Of a DNA stretch of 64,000 bases, positions 38,693-47,974 are shown piece by piece. The DNA comes from Oculatella sp. LEGE 06141 (lineage in GTDB: Bacteria; Cyanobacteriota; Cyanobacteriia; Elainellales; Elainellaceae), in the NCBI RefSeq assembly GCF_015207605.1, contig NZ_JADEWO010000025.1, positions 27,808-91,807 of the forward strand, written 5' to 3'. Within the stretch, counting starts at the first letter, position 1. The number at the start of each line of letters is the position of its first letter. The translations under genes were made by a program, and so were the position numbers. A model generated the notes under the pieces. The model ran no database searches and was not told the DNA's origin. It saw only the letters and a list, made by a program, of their open reading frames with translations.

Positions 38693-40843
38693 ATGAAAAC
38701 TAGAAACGAATCCTCTACATCCTCTCGCCCAATTCGGCTTCCTGGTCGTCGTCGGGGCGATCGCAGCCATACCCCCAAAGCCGATCGTAAAGGACTCTAT
38801 CAACGCGCCATCCGAGAATCGTTCGTCAAATTAACCCCTCGCATAGCAGTCCGAAACCCCGTCATGTTTGTGGTGTGGCTGGGCACGATCGTCACCCTGC
38901 TAGTGACCATTAATCCCAATCTGTTTGGTTCGGTTCAGGCAGATATCGGGCAACAGCGATTACTCAATGGCATCATCACCCTCATTCTGTTTTTTACAAT
39001 TCTATTTGCCAACTTTGCGGAGGCGGTGGCAGAAGGCAGAGGAAAGGCACAGGCCGATGCCCTGCGATCGACCCGCAGTGACACGGTTGCTCGTAAACTG
39101 TCACCCGATGGCAGTGTTCAGGACATCAGTTCTACCAAATTGCGCCGGGGCGATCAGGTGAAGGTCATTGCTGGAGATATGGTTCCTGCGGATGGTGATG
39201 TGATTCAGGGAATTGGCTCGGTGGATGAGTCAGCTATTACTGGAGAATCGGCTCCGGTGCTGAAACAACCGGGTACGGATATTGCCAGTTCGGTGACGGG
39301 GGGAACTCGTTTGCTCTCCGATGAACTGATTGTGCGAATTACCTCTGATCCGGGGCAGGGTTTTATCGATCGCATGATTTCCCTGGTCGAAGGAGCCGAA
39401 CGTAGCAAAACCCCGAACGAAATCGCGCTAACTGTCCTGCTAGCCGTATTGACTCAGGTATTTTTGATTGTGGTTGCCACAACGCCTTCTGTTTCTGGAT
39501 ACATCGCGGGCTTTTTAGACGGTGTGGCAGGAGCCACAACAGGCAACAACCTGCGGACTGGAACCAGCATTGCCATTCTCATTGCCCTTTTGGTCGCTCT
39601 GATTCCCACGACGATCGGTGGGTTGTTGAGTGCGATCGGCATTGCCGGGATGGATCGAGTCGCTCAATTTAACGTGATCGCCACCTCTGGACGTGCCGTA
39701 GAAGCCTGTGGTGACGTGAATACCCTCGTCCTCGATAAAACGGGCACGATTACCTTGGGAAACCGTTTAGCGGATGAATTTATCCCCGTCAATGGTCATT
39801 CTGTGCCGGAAGTCGCCGATATTTGTTTAGCTGCCAGTGTGTTTGATGAAACCCCAGAAGGGCGATCGATCGTTCAGTTAGCCCAAAAGTTAGGGGCAAA
39901 ATTCGACCTGGATGGGCAACCCGCAGAAGGGATCGAGTTCTCGGCGCGGACGCGCATGAGCGGCACTGACCTTGACAGTAAGGAGTACCGCAAGGGGGCT
40001 GTAGATGCGATTAAAGGATTCGTGCGCTCCCGTGGCGGTCAAGTTCCCACAACCCTGGATGAAGCCTACGAACGGGTGTCTCGCTTAGGTGGAACGCCTC
40101 TTGCTGTTTGCCAGGGTAATGAAATCTACGGCGTAATCTACCTCAAAGACATTGTGAAAACTGGACTGCGAGAACGGTTTGACCAGTTACGGCGCATGGG
40201 AGTCAAAACCATCATGCTGACCGGAGATAACCGCATTACGGCATCGGTCATTGCTCAGGAAGCGGGAGTCGATGACTTCATTGCCGAAGCCACCCCCGAA
40301 GACAAAATTAATGTGATTCGCAGTGAACAGGCTCAGGGCAAGCTGGTTGCCATGACGGGAGATGGCACTAATGACGCACCCGCCCTTGCACAAGCCAATG
40401 TGGGAGTGGCAATGAACTCCGGGACACAAGCCGCCAAAGAAGCCGCCAATATGGTGGATCTGGATTCTGACCCAACTAAGCTCATCGATCTGGTGACGAT
40501 CGGCAAACAACTGCTGATCACCCGTGGCGCGTTGACCACTTTCTCTGTTGCCAATGACATCGCCAAATACTTTGCGATTATCCCCACTATCTTCGCGGCG
40601 GCTGGCATTGGTGCGCTCAACATTATGGGCTTAAAGAGTGCCCAATCGGCGATCGTTTCTGCCCTGATTTACAACGCTTTAATTATCCCTGTCCTAATTC
40701 CATTGGCTCTGAGAGGTGTACAGTTCCGTCCCCTCACCGCCGATCAACTGCTGCAACGCAACATGTTGATCTATGGGTTGGGCGGCATTATTGCGCCATT
40801 TATTGCAATCAAGGCGATCGACCTAATTTTGCCTCTTTCTTAG
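38693..40843 (+). CDS. kdpB: Potassium-transporting P-type ATPase subunit B
   Basis: Catalytic P-type ATPase subunit, 716 aa. The TGES actuator loop ([11 protein letters not shown]), phosphorylation motif DKTGT, nucleotide-site and hinge motif [20 protein letters not shown], and a serine-rich N-terminal cytoplasmic tail are present. It energises K+ uptake by KdpA at low external potassium. A gap of 87 bases with a small inverted repeat separates it from kdpF. Confidence 0.97.
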   Translation: MKTRNESSTSSRPIRLPGRRRGDRSHTPKADRKGLYQRAIRESFVKLTPRIAVRNPVMFVVWLGTIVTLLVTINPNLFGSVQADIGQQRLLNGIITLILFFTILFANFAEAVAEGRGKAQADALRSTRSDTVARKLSPDGSVQDISSTKLRRGDQVKVIAGDMVPADGDVIQGIGSVDESAITGESAPVLKQPGTDIASSVTGGTRLLSDELIVRITSDPGQGFIDRMISLVEGAERSKTPNEIALTVLLAVLTQVFLIVVATTPSVSGYIAGFLDGVAGATTGNNLRTGTSIAILIALLVALIPTTIGGLLSAIGIAGMDRVAQFNVIATSGRAVEACGDVNTLVLDKTGTITLGNRLADEFIPVNGHSVPEVADICLAASVFDETPEGRSIVQLAQKLGAKFDLDGQPAEGIEFSARTRMSGTDLDSKEYRKGAVDAIKGFVRSRGGQVPTTLDEAYERVSRLGGTPLAVCQGNEIYGVIYLKDIVKTGLRERFDQLRRMGVKTIMLTGDNRITASVIAQEAGVDDFIAEATPEDKINVIRSEQAQGKLVAMTGDGTNDAPALAQANVGVAMNSGTQAAKEAANMVDLDSDPTKLIDLVTIGKQLLITRGALTTFSVANDIAKYFAIIPTIFAAAGIGALNIMGLKSAQSAIVSALIYNALIIPVLIPLALRGVQFRPLTADQLLQRNMLIYGLGGIIAPFIAIKAIDLILPLS

Positions 40844-40856
40844 TCACTGGTCATTG

Positions 40857-40892
40857 GTCATTAGTTGTTGGTATCTACTAACTACTAATGAC
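40857..40892. repeat. Inverted repeat between kdpB and kdpF
   Basis: Arms GTCATTAGT (40857-40865) and ACTAATGAC (40884-40892) enclose 18 bases rich in TTGG/TACT motifs, within the stretch GGTCATTGGTCATTAGTTG. This TCATTGG/TCATTAG type of repeat is common between cyanobacterial genes. It could lower or stabilise transcript ends inside the operon. Confidence 0.5.
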
Positions 40893-40930
40893 AACGGACA
40901 AATGACAATCCAACCCTCAATAGTAAACCC

Positions 40931-41122
40931 ATGAATCGAAAACACTCCCTCTACTTATTTCTTGGAATTTGTTTCAACCTCATTCTTGCCCCTATTGTTT
41001 ATGCCGCCAGTGGCCATGAATTCTCCCGATCTCAAGCTTGGTCATTAGGGCTATTAGGTCTGGGAACGGTTGCACTTTCCGTTTATTTGTTCTTTGTCAT
41101 GTTCGTACCGGAGAAGTTCTAA
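40931..41122 (+). CDS. kdpF: KdpF/KdpG-like small membrane subunit
   Basis: 63 aa with two hydrophobic segments. The C-terminus SVYLFFVMFVPEKF matches the end of KdpF (typically YLFYALIRPEKF). The N-terminal half (LFLGICFNLILAPIVYAASG) looks like an added helix or signal peptide. Anabaena kdp operons carry a small gene, kdpG, at this position, so the two names may describe the same protein. Its stop overlaps the kdpC start by one base (TAATG). Confidence 0.8.
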   Translation: MNRKHSLYLFLGICFNLILAPIVYAASGHEFSRSQAWSLGLLGLGTVALSVYLFFVMFVPEKF

Positions 41123-41724
41123 TGAGTTTTGCACGCGAAGCAGGTCGAGCAATTCGATCGACCCTGGTACTCTGGGTCATCACCGCTTTGGTTTATCCGT
41201 TGGTTATGGTTGCTTTTGGGCAAATCGCCTTTCCTTTTCAGGCAAACGGCAGCATCTTGACGAATACTCAAGGTCAAGCTGTCGGATCAGCGTTAATTGG
41301 ACAACCGTTTACGAGCGATCGCTATTTCAACAGTCGCCCCAGTACCACCAGCTACAGCACGGCTGACCCTCAAAATGATCCAGACACCATTCTCCAAACT
41401 GGGGTATCCGGCGCAAGTAATCTGGCTCCATCCAACCCAGATTTACTGCAACGGGTTCAAGAAACCACCACGCAATTGCAACAGGCAGGCATTCAACCCA
41501 CTGCCGATCTGGTTTATACCTCTGGTTCCAGCCTTGACCCTCATATCACGCCCGAAGCTGCTAGAGCGCAAATTACACGAGTGGCAACGGCACGCGGGCT
41601 GCCACCCAATCAACTTGAAGATCTGATTAGTCAAAACACAGATGGTCGCTTCTTAGGCATCTTTGGTGAACCAGGTGTGAATGTGCTGAGGCTCAATTTG
41701 GCTCTTGATGCGTTGGGCAGCTAA
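41122..41724 (+). CDS. kdpC: Potassium-transporting ATPase subunit C
   Basis: 200 aa. One N-terminal transmembrane helix (LVLWVITALVYPLVMVAFGQ) is followed by a periplasmic-side domain with the family patterns GQAVGSALIGQPFTSDRYF and RPSTTSYS, and a C-terminal LGIFGEPGVNVLRLNLALD. It assists K+ binding by KdpFABC. The start at 41122 is fixed by the TAATG overlap with kdpF; an in-frame extension to 41038 overlaps kdpF in another frame. Confidence 0.96.
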   Translation: MSFAREAGRAIRSTLVLWVITALVYPLVMVAFGQIAFPFQANGSILTNTQGQAVGSALIGQPFTSDRYFNSRPSTTSYSTADPQNDPDTILQTGVSGASNLAPSNPDLLQRVQETTTQLQQAGIQPTADLVYTSGSSLDPHITPEAARAQITRVATARGLPPNQLEDLISQNTDGRFLGIFGEPGVNVLRLNLALDALGS

Positions 41725-41751
41725 ACCATCCAAGTCACAAACCTTTAGCTT

Positions 41752-42072
41752 ATGTGCGTGGAAAGAATCATCGAACCCGCCTTGTTTGGAGTCATTATTC
41801 AATTAAACAGTCGCCATTGCGGTCTTCGATTATCGGCAATTCAAATCCCGGAACGATGTGCGATTCTGGGGGTACTTAGACAAGAACGAATTATTCCAGC
41901 CAGCGAAAATCCTTCTGTTTATGTTGGAGATGTTGTTCTGGCGATCGCCCTCCACCCCATGTTTGTTTCTGCCCTCAAAGTCGCTCTCAAGCGATCGCAC
42001 CCCGTCTACTATTCGCTAAACGATTGCTTGTTAAAAAACCACGTCACTCAGAAGTGCTGCCGATTGTCCTGA
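41752..42072 (+). CDS. TrkA-C (RCK_C)-like potassium regulatory protein
   Basis: 106 aa. Residues 20-85 (GLRLSAIQIPERCAILGVLR, then SVYVGDVVLAIALHPMFVSA) match the RCK_C/TrkA-C fold, which binds ligands such as cyclic dinucleotides or nucleotides in K+ channels and transporters. There is no RCK_N or membrane part. It lies between kdpC and kdpD, 27 and 10 bases from them, so it is part of the operon. It could gate the pump or KdpD by ligand; this is inference. Confidence 0.72.
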   Translation: MCVERIIEPALFGVIIQLNSRHCGLRLSAIQIPERCAILGVLRQERIIPASENPSVYVGDVVLAIALHPMFVSALKVALKRSHPVYYSLNDCLLKNHVTQKCCRLS

Positions 42073-42082
42073 ATCCTAATCT

Positions 42083-43219
42083 ATGTATCACTCATCCAAT
42101 CCTTCACCTGACAGCACCTACATTCGTCCTGCCTACCGGGGCAAGCACAAAATCTTCATCGGCATGGCTCCCGGTGTCGGCAAAACGTACCGAATGCTGG
42201 AAGAAGGGCATCGGCTCCGGCAGGAAGGAATTGATGTGGTGGTTGGACTACTGGAGACCCATAATCGGCAGGAGACTGCACAACGGGCAGAAAGACTAGA
42301 AATCGTTCCCCGACAACAAATCAACTTCTCTGGCGTTGTTTTGTCTGAGATGGACACAGATGCCATCCTGGCTCGTCAACCGCAACTGGTTCTGATTGAT
42401 GAACTCGCTCACACCAATGTCCCTGGTGCTCAGCGAGAAAAACGGTATCAAGATGTAGAAGTCATTCTGGCAACAGGGATTGATGTTTTTTCAACCGTCA
42501 ACATTCAGCATCTAGAGAGCCTGAATGACCTCGTAGCCCGAATTACAGGGGTTGTCGTGCGAGAGCGAATCCCCGATCGCCTATTGGAAGAAGCGGACCA
42601 GGTTGTGGTCATTGATGTCACACCTGAAACGTTAGAAGACCGTCTCAAGGATGGAAAGATTTATGCCCCCGAAAAAATTGACCAATCCCTGCAAAACTTC
42701 TTCCAACGGCGTAACCTGATTGCTTTAAGAGAACTGGCATTACGAGAAGTCGCTGACAACATTGAAGAGGATGCGCTTGAGCAAGCCTCCAATGGAACAA
42801 GAGCCGATGCCCCGTTTTGCAGCATCCATGAACGAGTATTAGTTTGCGTTTCAACCTACCCGAATGCAATTCAACTAATTCGACGCGGTGCCCGAATTGC
42901 TGGCTATATGCACGCGCCTTTCTACTGTTTGTTTGTGAATGACCCCGATCGCTTCTTGACAAAAGCAGAAAGTCTGCATATTGAAACGTGTGAAAGACTC
43001 TGTAAAGAGTTTGGTGGAGCCTTTATTCGAGTGAGTGATCAAGACAAAGCTAAAGCGATCGCAGACGTTGCAAAAAATTATTACATTACTCAGATTGTCA
43101 TTGGTGAAAGCCAGCGGTCTCGATGGAAACTCATGTTGCGTGGATCACTGACTCATAAACTGTTGCGATCGCTCAAAAACATTGATGTCCATATTATTGC
43201 AACCGATAAGGAACTCTAG
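42083..43219 (+). CDS. kdpD: Short KdpD (KdpD and USP domains, no kinase)
   Basis: 378 aa. N-terminal KdpD domain with Walker A MAPGVGKT (28-35) and Walker B LVLIDELAHTN (~107), then a universal-stress-like domain (CSIHERVLVCVSTYPNAIQL to the end; IVIGESQRSRWK near the end). The membrane helices and histidine-kinase half of E. coli KdpD (894 aa) are missing. The same truncated form is known from Anabaena and other cyanobacteria. It probably senses or modulates, while the separate kinase at 35512-36615 may do the phosphorylation (inference). Confidence 0.93.
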   Translation: MYHSSNPSPDSTYIRPAYRGKHKIFIGMAPGVGKTYRMLEEGHRLRQEGIDVVVGLLETHNRQETAQRAERLEIVPRQQINFSGVVLSEMDTDAILARQPQLVLIDELAHTNVPGAQREKRYQDVEVILATGIDVFSTVNIQHLESLNDLVARITGVVVRERIPDRLLEEADQVVVIDVTPETLEDRLKDGKIYAPEKIDQSLQNFFQRRNLIALRELALREVADNIEEDALEQASNGTRADAPFCSIHERVLVCVSTYPNAIQLIRRGARIAGYMHAPFYCLFVNDPDRFLTKAESLHIETCERLCKEFGGAFIRVSDQDKAKAIADVAKNYYITQIVIGESQRSRWKLMLRGSLTHKLLRSLKNIDVHIIATDKEL

Positions 43220-43448
43220 AGTTGCTGAAAACAGCGTTGACCTGCCTGATGGAAAGTGGGCGATCTCGCCCGTTCCTGAGCTAAAGCCTTAATTTCAGGG
43301 CTGGAGTGAGTCTGAATCAGAGCTGATAAAACCAGGAGCTAGTAAAGGCAAGTAACCGCACAAAAAGAACAAACGCTTTCTGCAAGTTTAATTAGTATGG
43401 TGAAGAGAACACAAATCCCACAACGTTTCAAAGCTCTGGAGTAAAATC

Positions 43449-43715
43449 GTGGCTCAAGAACCTATCGAAAAGCTCAACCGTGCTGAAGCCTTAATATTAC
43501 AAGGAGCGCAACAACTTAAGCAGGCAGCTCTAGATTTTGGGATGCAGTTTGCTCAAACTCTTCGCCAAGACATTCAAATCCTGATGAGACAGTTGCAGGA
43601 GAGTCTCATACAAGGTGATAAAGCCTGTATCAAACAATACTGTGTTGACCTTCAGTCAAAATTGAATGAGCTGAATCAACAAATGCGCCAGTACAGTACC
43701 TTTAAATATGACTGA
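43449..43715 (+). CDS. Hypothetical coiled-coil protein
   Basis: 88 aa from a GTG start. Almost wholly helical with heptad-like hydrophobics (LNRAEALILQGAQQLKQAAL and QSKLNELNQQMRQYSTF), no Cys pair or membrane helix. No family recognised. It stands 230 bases after kdpD and converges with the next gene; the gap 43220-43448 holds no gene. Confidence 0.55.
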   Translation: MAQEPIEKLNRAEALILQGAQQLKQAALDFGMQFAQTLRQDIQILMRQLQESLIQGDKACIKQYCVDLQSKLNELNQQMRQYSTFKYD

Positions 43716-43736
43716 AATCGATCGCACCCATACCCG

Positions 43737-45572
43737 CTAATGATTGATGCCTGCCAGCGTAGATAAACGCTGGTTGCGCTTCAAACGGTTGAAAATGCGC
43801 GTCACAAGTTCTGTCTCCGTAAAGGGTTTGGCGACATAATCATCTGCACCGGCGCTATAGACCTGGTGGATCGTTTCAGCATTATGATGGGCAGACAGAA
43901 ACAGGATGGGTAACTTGTGCCAGTGATAATCGCTGCGAACCACCTGACACAGTTCAATTCCGCTGATGATCGGCATCTCAACGGCTAAAATCAACAGATC
44001 GGGCGTAACAGTTTCCAGAGTTTCCCAAAATAAGCCAGCATCGTTAAGGGTAATAGGGCAAATACCCCAGCGCGGCAAACATTGCTTCAAATGATGCAGC
44101 ATGACTGGATCGTCATCCACAATCAGTACAGTAATTGAATCTGGAGCAGTATAGTTCAAGGCATCTTGAACGGCTTGCAGCACATGGTTGAGAGGCGTTG
44201 TCTTTGAGATAAACCAATGGTTACTACACCGAGCAGCTCTAAGGCGATCGCCCAATCGATCGCTCTTCGTAAAGACCAGCACCGGAATTTGCGGCAAGCG
44301 ATCGCCCAACTCTTCTAGCAATTCCAGACCAGCATCGGGTTCAGGGGAGAACGCTAAATCCAGTAACACAACATCTGGCGGCTGTTGAGCCATTTTAATC
44401 CTGGCCTCTGAGCCAGTGAGCGCAGTCTCAATGTGTATCTCGGTCTGGCTCGCCATGTGCTGCAACTGCTGAATCAACGCAGCATCGCTATCGACTATCA
44501 ACAACACCAGCGCTGCACGGGAATGAGACATTTCCTCATCCGGGTCAGAGAACAAACCGCCGCTCATGGGTGTGGGTGGCTTTTGCAGTTCTTGATGTAA
44601 CCCAACAACCCTGGCCTCCAATCGAGCCAGCGCATCTGCTGCATTGGGCTGTTTTAAGATCTGTTCAATTTCCCAGCCGAGCCGTGACCCCTCTGGGAAA
44701 CCAAACATCCCCAGCGATCCTGCCAGCTTGTGGGCGGCCTGTTCTGCTTCGTCTCGGAGTGGCTCTGGCAGATGCCCTCGCTGAAGCGCCATAGTCGCCT
44801 GATCTAGCACCGTCAGCCGAGCCAGGATCGGCTTCTTCAAATGCTCCCACGCCTCGATCGCGGCAGCACGAGCCTGGTCAGATAGGGACGGTTGAGGTTC
44901 TACGGGCGGTTTAAGGCGGTATCCCATGCCGTAAATCGTTTCAATCACATCCTCTGCTCCGCCCAACTTTAGCCGCCGCCGCAGCCGTTTAATGTGGGTT
45001 CTAACGGCTTCTTCACCAGGGGAATCTTCAAACCCCCACAGATGTTCCAGGATGAGACTGCTGCTAAAAATTCGCTGCGGGTTACGCAGGAATAGTTCCA
45101 GCAACGCATATTCTTTGGGAGATAGGGCTAGCGGCTGGTTCTGGTATGTTACATCACAAGTACTGGGATCAAGACATAAATGCCCCCATTCTAAAATAGG
45201 TGTGCCCGATGCCGTCTGCCGACGCAACAAGGCACGCACGCGGGCACCCAGTTCCTCAATGGAGCAAGGTTTGACGACATAATCATCTGCTCCTGCATCT
45301 AACCCCATCACCTTGTCGGAACTCTCTCCCATTGCTGTTAATAGCAAAATAGGTTTGCGATAACTGCTTTGACGCAATTTTTGGCACAAACCCAGTCCGT
45401 TCAGTTTAGGAAGATTAATATCCAGCACGATCAGGTCATAGATGGCCGATCGGGCATAGTCCCACCCGGTTTCGCCATCGGTTGCTATGTCCACAACATA
45501 GTGCTGCGTTTTTAAGTGAGCGGCAAACTGTTGCGCCAGTAGTTCGTCGTCATCGACTACCAAAATCCTCAT
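43737..45572 (-). CDS. OmpR-type regulator with Hpt and two extra receivers
   Basis: 611 aa. Receiver 1 (1-120, Asp in LIVLDINLPKLNG), OmpR/PhoB winged helix (~125-225, with RTHIKRLRRRLKLGGAEDVI and ETIYGMGYRLK), an Hpt domain with the phosphorylatable His in AAHKLAGSLGMFGF, receiver 2 (VVLLDLAFSPEPD) and receiver 3. In receiver 3 the phosphoacceptor Asp is replaced by Ala (LLILAVEMPIISG) although IVDDD and VAKPF remain, so it is probably a pseudo-receiver. The architecture suggests a phosphorelay hub that also binds DNA. It is divergent from the hybrid sensor at 45829. Confidence 0.9.
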   Translation of the reverse strand: MRILVVDDDELLAQQFAAHLKTQHYVVDIATDGETGWDYARSAIYDLIVLDINLPKLNGLGLCQKLRQSSYRKPILLLTAMGESSDKVMGLDAGADDYVVKPCSIEELGARVRALLRRQTASGTPILEWGHLCLDPSTCDVTYQNQPLALSPKEYALLELFLRNPQRIFSSSLILEHLWGFEDSPGEEAVRTHIKRLRRRLKLGGAEDVIETIYGMGYRLKPPVEPQPSLSDQARAAAIEAWEHLKKPILARLTVLDQATMALQRGHLPEPLRDEAEQAAHKLAGSLGMFGFPEGSRLGWEIEQILKQPNAADALARLEARVVGLHQELQKPPTPMSGGLFSDPDEEMSHSRAALVLLIVDSDAALIQQLQHMASQTEIHIETALTGSEARIKMAQQPPDVVLLDLAFSPEPDAGLELLEELGDRLPQIPVLVFTKSDRLGDRLRAARCSNHWFISKTTPLNHVLQAVQDALNYTAPDSITVLIVDDDPVMLHHLKQCLPRWGICPITLNDAGLFWETLETVTPDLLILAVEMPIISGIELCQVVRSDYHWHKLPILFLSAHHNAETIHQVYSAGADDYVAKPFTETELVTRIFNRLKRNQRLSTLAGINH

Positions 45573-45828
45573 AGTTCCAGTCTAGCTATTACGTAATGAT
45601 GCCCTACATTCTGAGTACAGCCATAGAGCGGTTCCCTCAGGAACTCAACCGATAGGGGCGATCGCCCGCAACCAAAACCCAGAGTGCAGCAACCTGTTTG
45701 CGATCGTCTCGTTTACAGTTCAATCCGCACTTCCAGGACATCCTGGTCAGAAGCTCACAGTTCTGCCACATTCTTATTGGAAAATAATAAACATCCCTCA
45801 AGCCTGATGTGAAATTTCACAAAATAGC

Positions 45829-47466
45829 ATGCATTTTGATTTAGCCAAAGCCCCCACAGGAGACATTCTGATTGTGGATGACTCGCCTGACAACCTGCGG
45901 GTCTTATCCAACACTCTGCTAGAGCAGGGGTACGAGGTGCGGTGTGTCAAAAGTGGCTCAATGGCATTGATTGGTGTGCAGGCATCTCCTCCTGATTTGA
46001 TTTTGCTCGACATTCGGATGCCCAACATGGATGGGTATGAGGTGTGTCAACGGCTCAAGCTAAATCCTCAAACCCAGCATATTCCAATCATTTTTTTAAG
46101 TGCGCTGAATGACGTGTTGGATAAAGTTAAAGCGTTTAGAGTCGGGGGTGTAGACTACATCACGAAGCCATTTCAGCCAGAGGAAGTGGTGTTTCGGGTT
46201 AAACATCAGCTCACCATTCAGCGGTTGCAAAAGCAGCTCGTTGAGCAAAATCAACAGTTGCAGCAGGAAATTGGCGATCGCAAGCAGATTGAAGAGACAT
46301 TGCGTCAGGAAATTCACCACCGGATGCAAACTGAGACGGCATTGCAAACGGCAAAAGAAATGGCCGAAGCGGCTAACTACGCCAAGAGCGAGTTCTTAGC
46401 CAGAGTAAGCCACGAACTCCGTACGCCCCTAAATGCCATTCTTGGCTTTACGCAGCTAATGGAAAAAGATCCGTCGCTTTCGGCTGATCATCAGGACTAC
46501 ATCACAACCATTGCCAGTAGTGGGCAGAATTTGCTCAAACTCATTAATAACCTGCTAACCCTGACCCACACTGAAGACAACAACCCGTCGCACCATCAAC
46601 ACTGCTTTGATTTGCATCACCTCTTGACCACACTCGAAACGCTTTGGCACACCCAAACCATCTGCAAAGGGCTGCATTTTGAGCTGGAGTGCGCTCCAGA
46701 CGTGCCCCAGCATATCTACTCAGACGAAAACAAGCTGCGTCAGGTGTTGACTTGCGTTTTAGAGAACGCCATCAAATTTACCCAGGCTGGCTGGATTACG
46801 CTGAAGGTTCGTGGTCGGGCGGTAGAGAGCCAGAACGGAGAGGCAAGCCCCGCTCAACAGAGCCGGGAACCACAGGCATGGAGTACGGAAACCACGCTTC
46901 AACTGCACACTCCAGCCTCTAAAGCGCCATACACCCTCTTCTTTGAAGTTGAAGATACCGGGCCTGGGATCGCATCTGCTGAGGCCGATGAGTTGTTTAA
47001 GGCATTTTCGCAAACAGAAACGGGACGAAAGGCGGAGCAGGGGTTGGGGTTAGGTCTGTCCATTAGCCGCCAGTTTGTTCAATCGATGGGAGGGGAAATC
47101 ACAATAGATAGCCATCCGGGACAGGGGGCGATCGCCAAATTTCATATTCAGGTTCATCTGGCAACGGCTGAGGAAGTGCTTAATCTGCGGTTTAGCCGCT
47201 CGCCTGATGAACATATTCCCGCCCTGGACGAGCGGCACCCTGACCCCAATGCGGTCGTAACGGCTGAAATGCTTCAAACCACGATGTCTGCTGAATGGGT
47301 GACAACGCTCCATCAGGCGGCGATTCGAGGCTTTGACCAACCCATCCTGGAGTTAATTCAAGACATTCCTGCAACTCATGCGCTGTTGGCCGAAACGTTG
47401 ACCCGTTGGACTCACAGTTTTCAGTTTGAGCAAATTCTAGAGCTAACGCAACCCCTTATAGAGTAA
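45829..47466 (+). CDS. Receiver-histidine kinase, cytoplasmic
   Basis: 545 aa. N-terminal receiver (1-125, Asp in LILLDIRMPNMDG), coiled coil, HisKA with ARVSHELRTPLNAILGF, and HATPase_c with EDTGPGIASAEADE and GLGLGLSISRQFV. A C-terminal ~65-residue helical extension (MSAEWVTTLHQAAIRGFDQP to the end) resembles the last 60 residues of the protein at 49164-52814. The receiver at the front suggests it takes its phosphate from another kinase and passes it on, or that the receiver tunes its own kinase. Confidence 0.9.
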   Translation: MHFDLAKAPTGDILIVDDSPDNLRVLSNTLLEQGYEVRCVKSGSMALIGVQASPPDLILLDIRMPNMDGYEVCQRLKLNPQTQHIPIIFLSALNDVLDKVKAFRVGGVDYITKPFQPEEVVFRVKHQLTIQRLQKQLVEQNQQLQQEIGDRKQIEETLRQEIHHRMQTETALQTAKEMAEAANYAKSEFLARVSHELRTPLNAILGFTQLMEKDPSLSADHQDYITTIASSGQNLLKLINNLLTLTHTEDNNPSHHQHCFDLHHLLTTLETLWHTQTICKGLHFELECAPDVPQHIYSDENKLRQVLTCVLENAIKFTQAGWITLKVRGRAVESQNGEASPAQQSREPQAWSTETTLQLHTPASKAPYTLFFEVEDTGPGIASAEADELFKAFSQTETGRKAEQGLGLGLSISRQFVQSMGGEITIDSHPGQGAIAKFHIQVHLATAEEVLNLRFSRSPDEHIPALDERHPDPNAVVTAEMLQTTMSAEWVTTLHQAAIRGFDQPILELIQDIPATHALLAETLTRWTHSFQFEQILELTQPLIE

Positions 47467-47550
47467 GAAGGCATCGCTGACATACTCCAGCAGCAGATAT
47501 CCATTCCCTTTCGTGCCATACTGCTTTGCCAACGAGTGGAGTTGCCGACG

Positions 47551-47753
47551 AAGATAGCTTTAAAGTGCTGATGGGTGACTCGAACCACCCCTTTTCTGGC
47601 TTGCCGCAGGCGCTAAGCCGCCAATTCTGGCTTCGACGTGAGCGCTCAGCCGAACGGGGACTTTGAACCAGAACTGGCTCGGAAATCCCTCAAGCTGAAG
47701 GGATTGAGGGGGCGAATGCAGCCAGATTGGATACGTTGAAAATAACCTCTTCT
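47551..47753. repeat. MITE-like repeat, copy F (longer, composite)
   Basis: About 200 bases. The right part (AAATCCCTCAAGCTGAAGGG, then ATTGAGGGGGCGAATGCAG, AACCTCTTCT) has the core and end of copies A and E. The left part (CTTGCCGCAGGCGCTAAGCC) recalls copies C and D. Terminal repeats are weak. It lies in the 508-base gap 47467-47974, the rest of which holds no gene I can support. Confidence 0.5.
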
Positions 47754-47974
47754 CTTAGCGTTGAATGCTGCGACACTGGCGGCTGCCGCTGCAAACCGGG
47801 TTTTCTGGATCGACTTCGGGCAAGCTTGATAGGAACGGAACCGAGCGGCAGGTCAATTCGTTCTATTACCTAATCAAGTTAAAGGCTAGGATTAACGCTT
47901 CGCTAGCCGATCGCTGGAGCGTGTAGCTTAGTGAAGTCTGTTAGAACATGTATTGGGCTTAATGCGGTAGCAGT

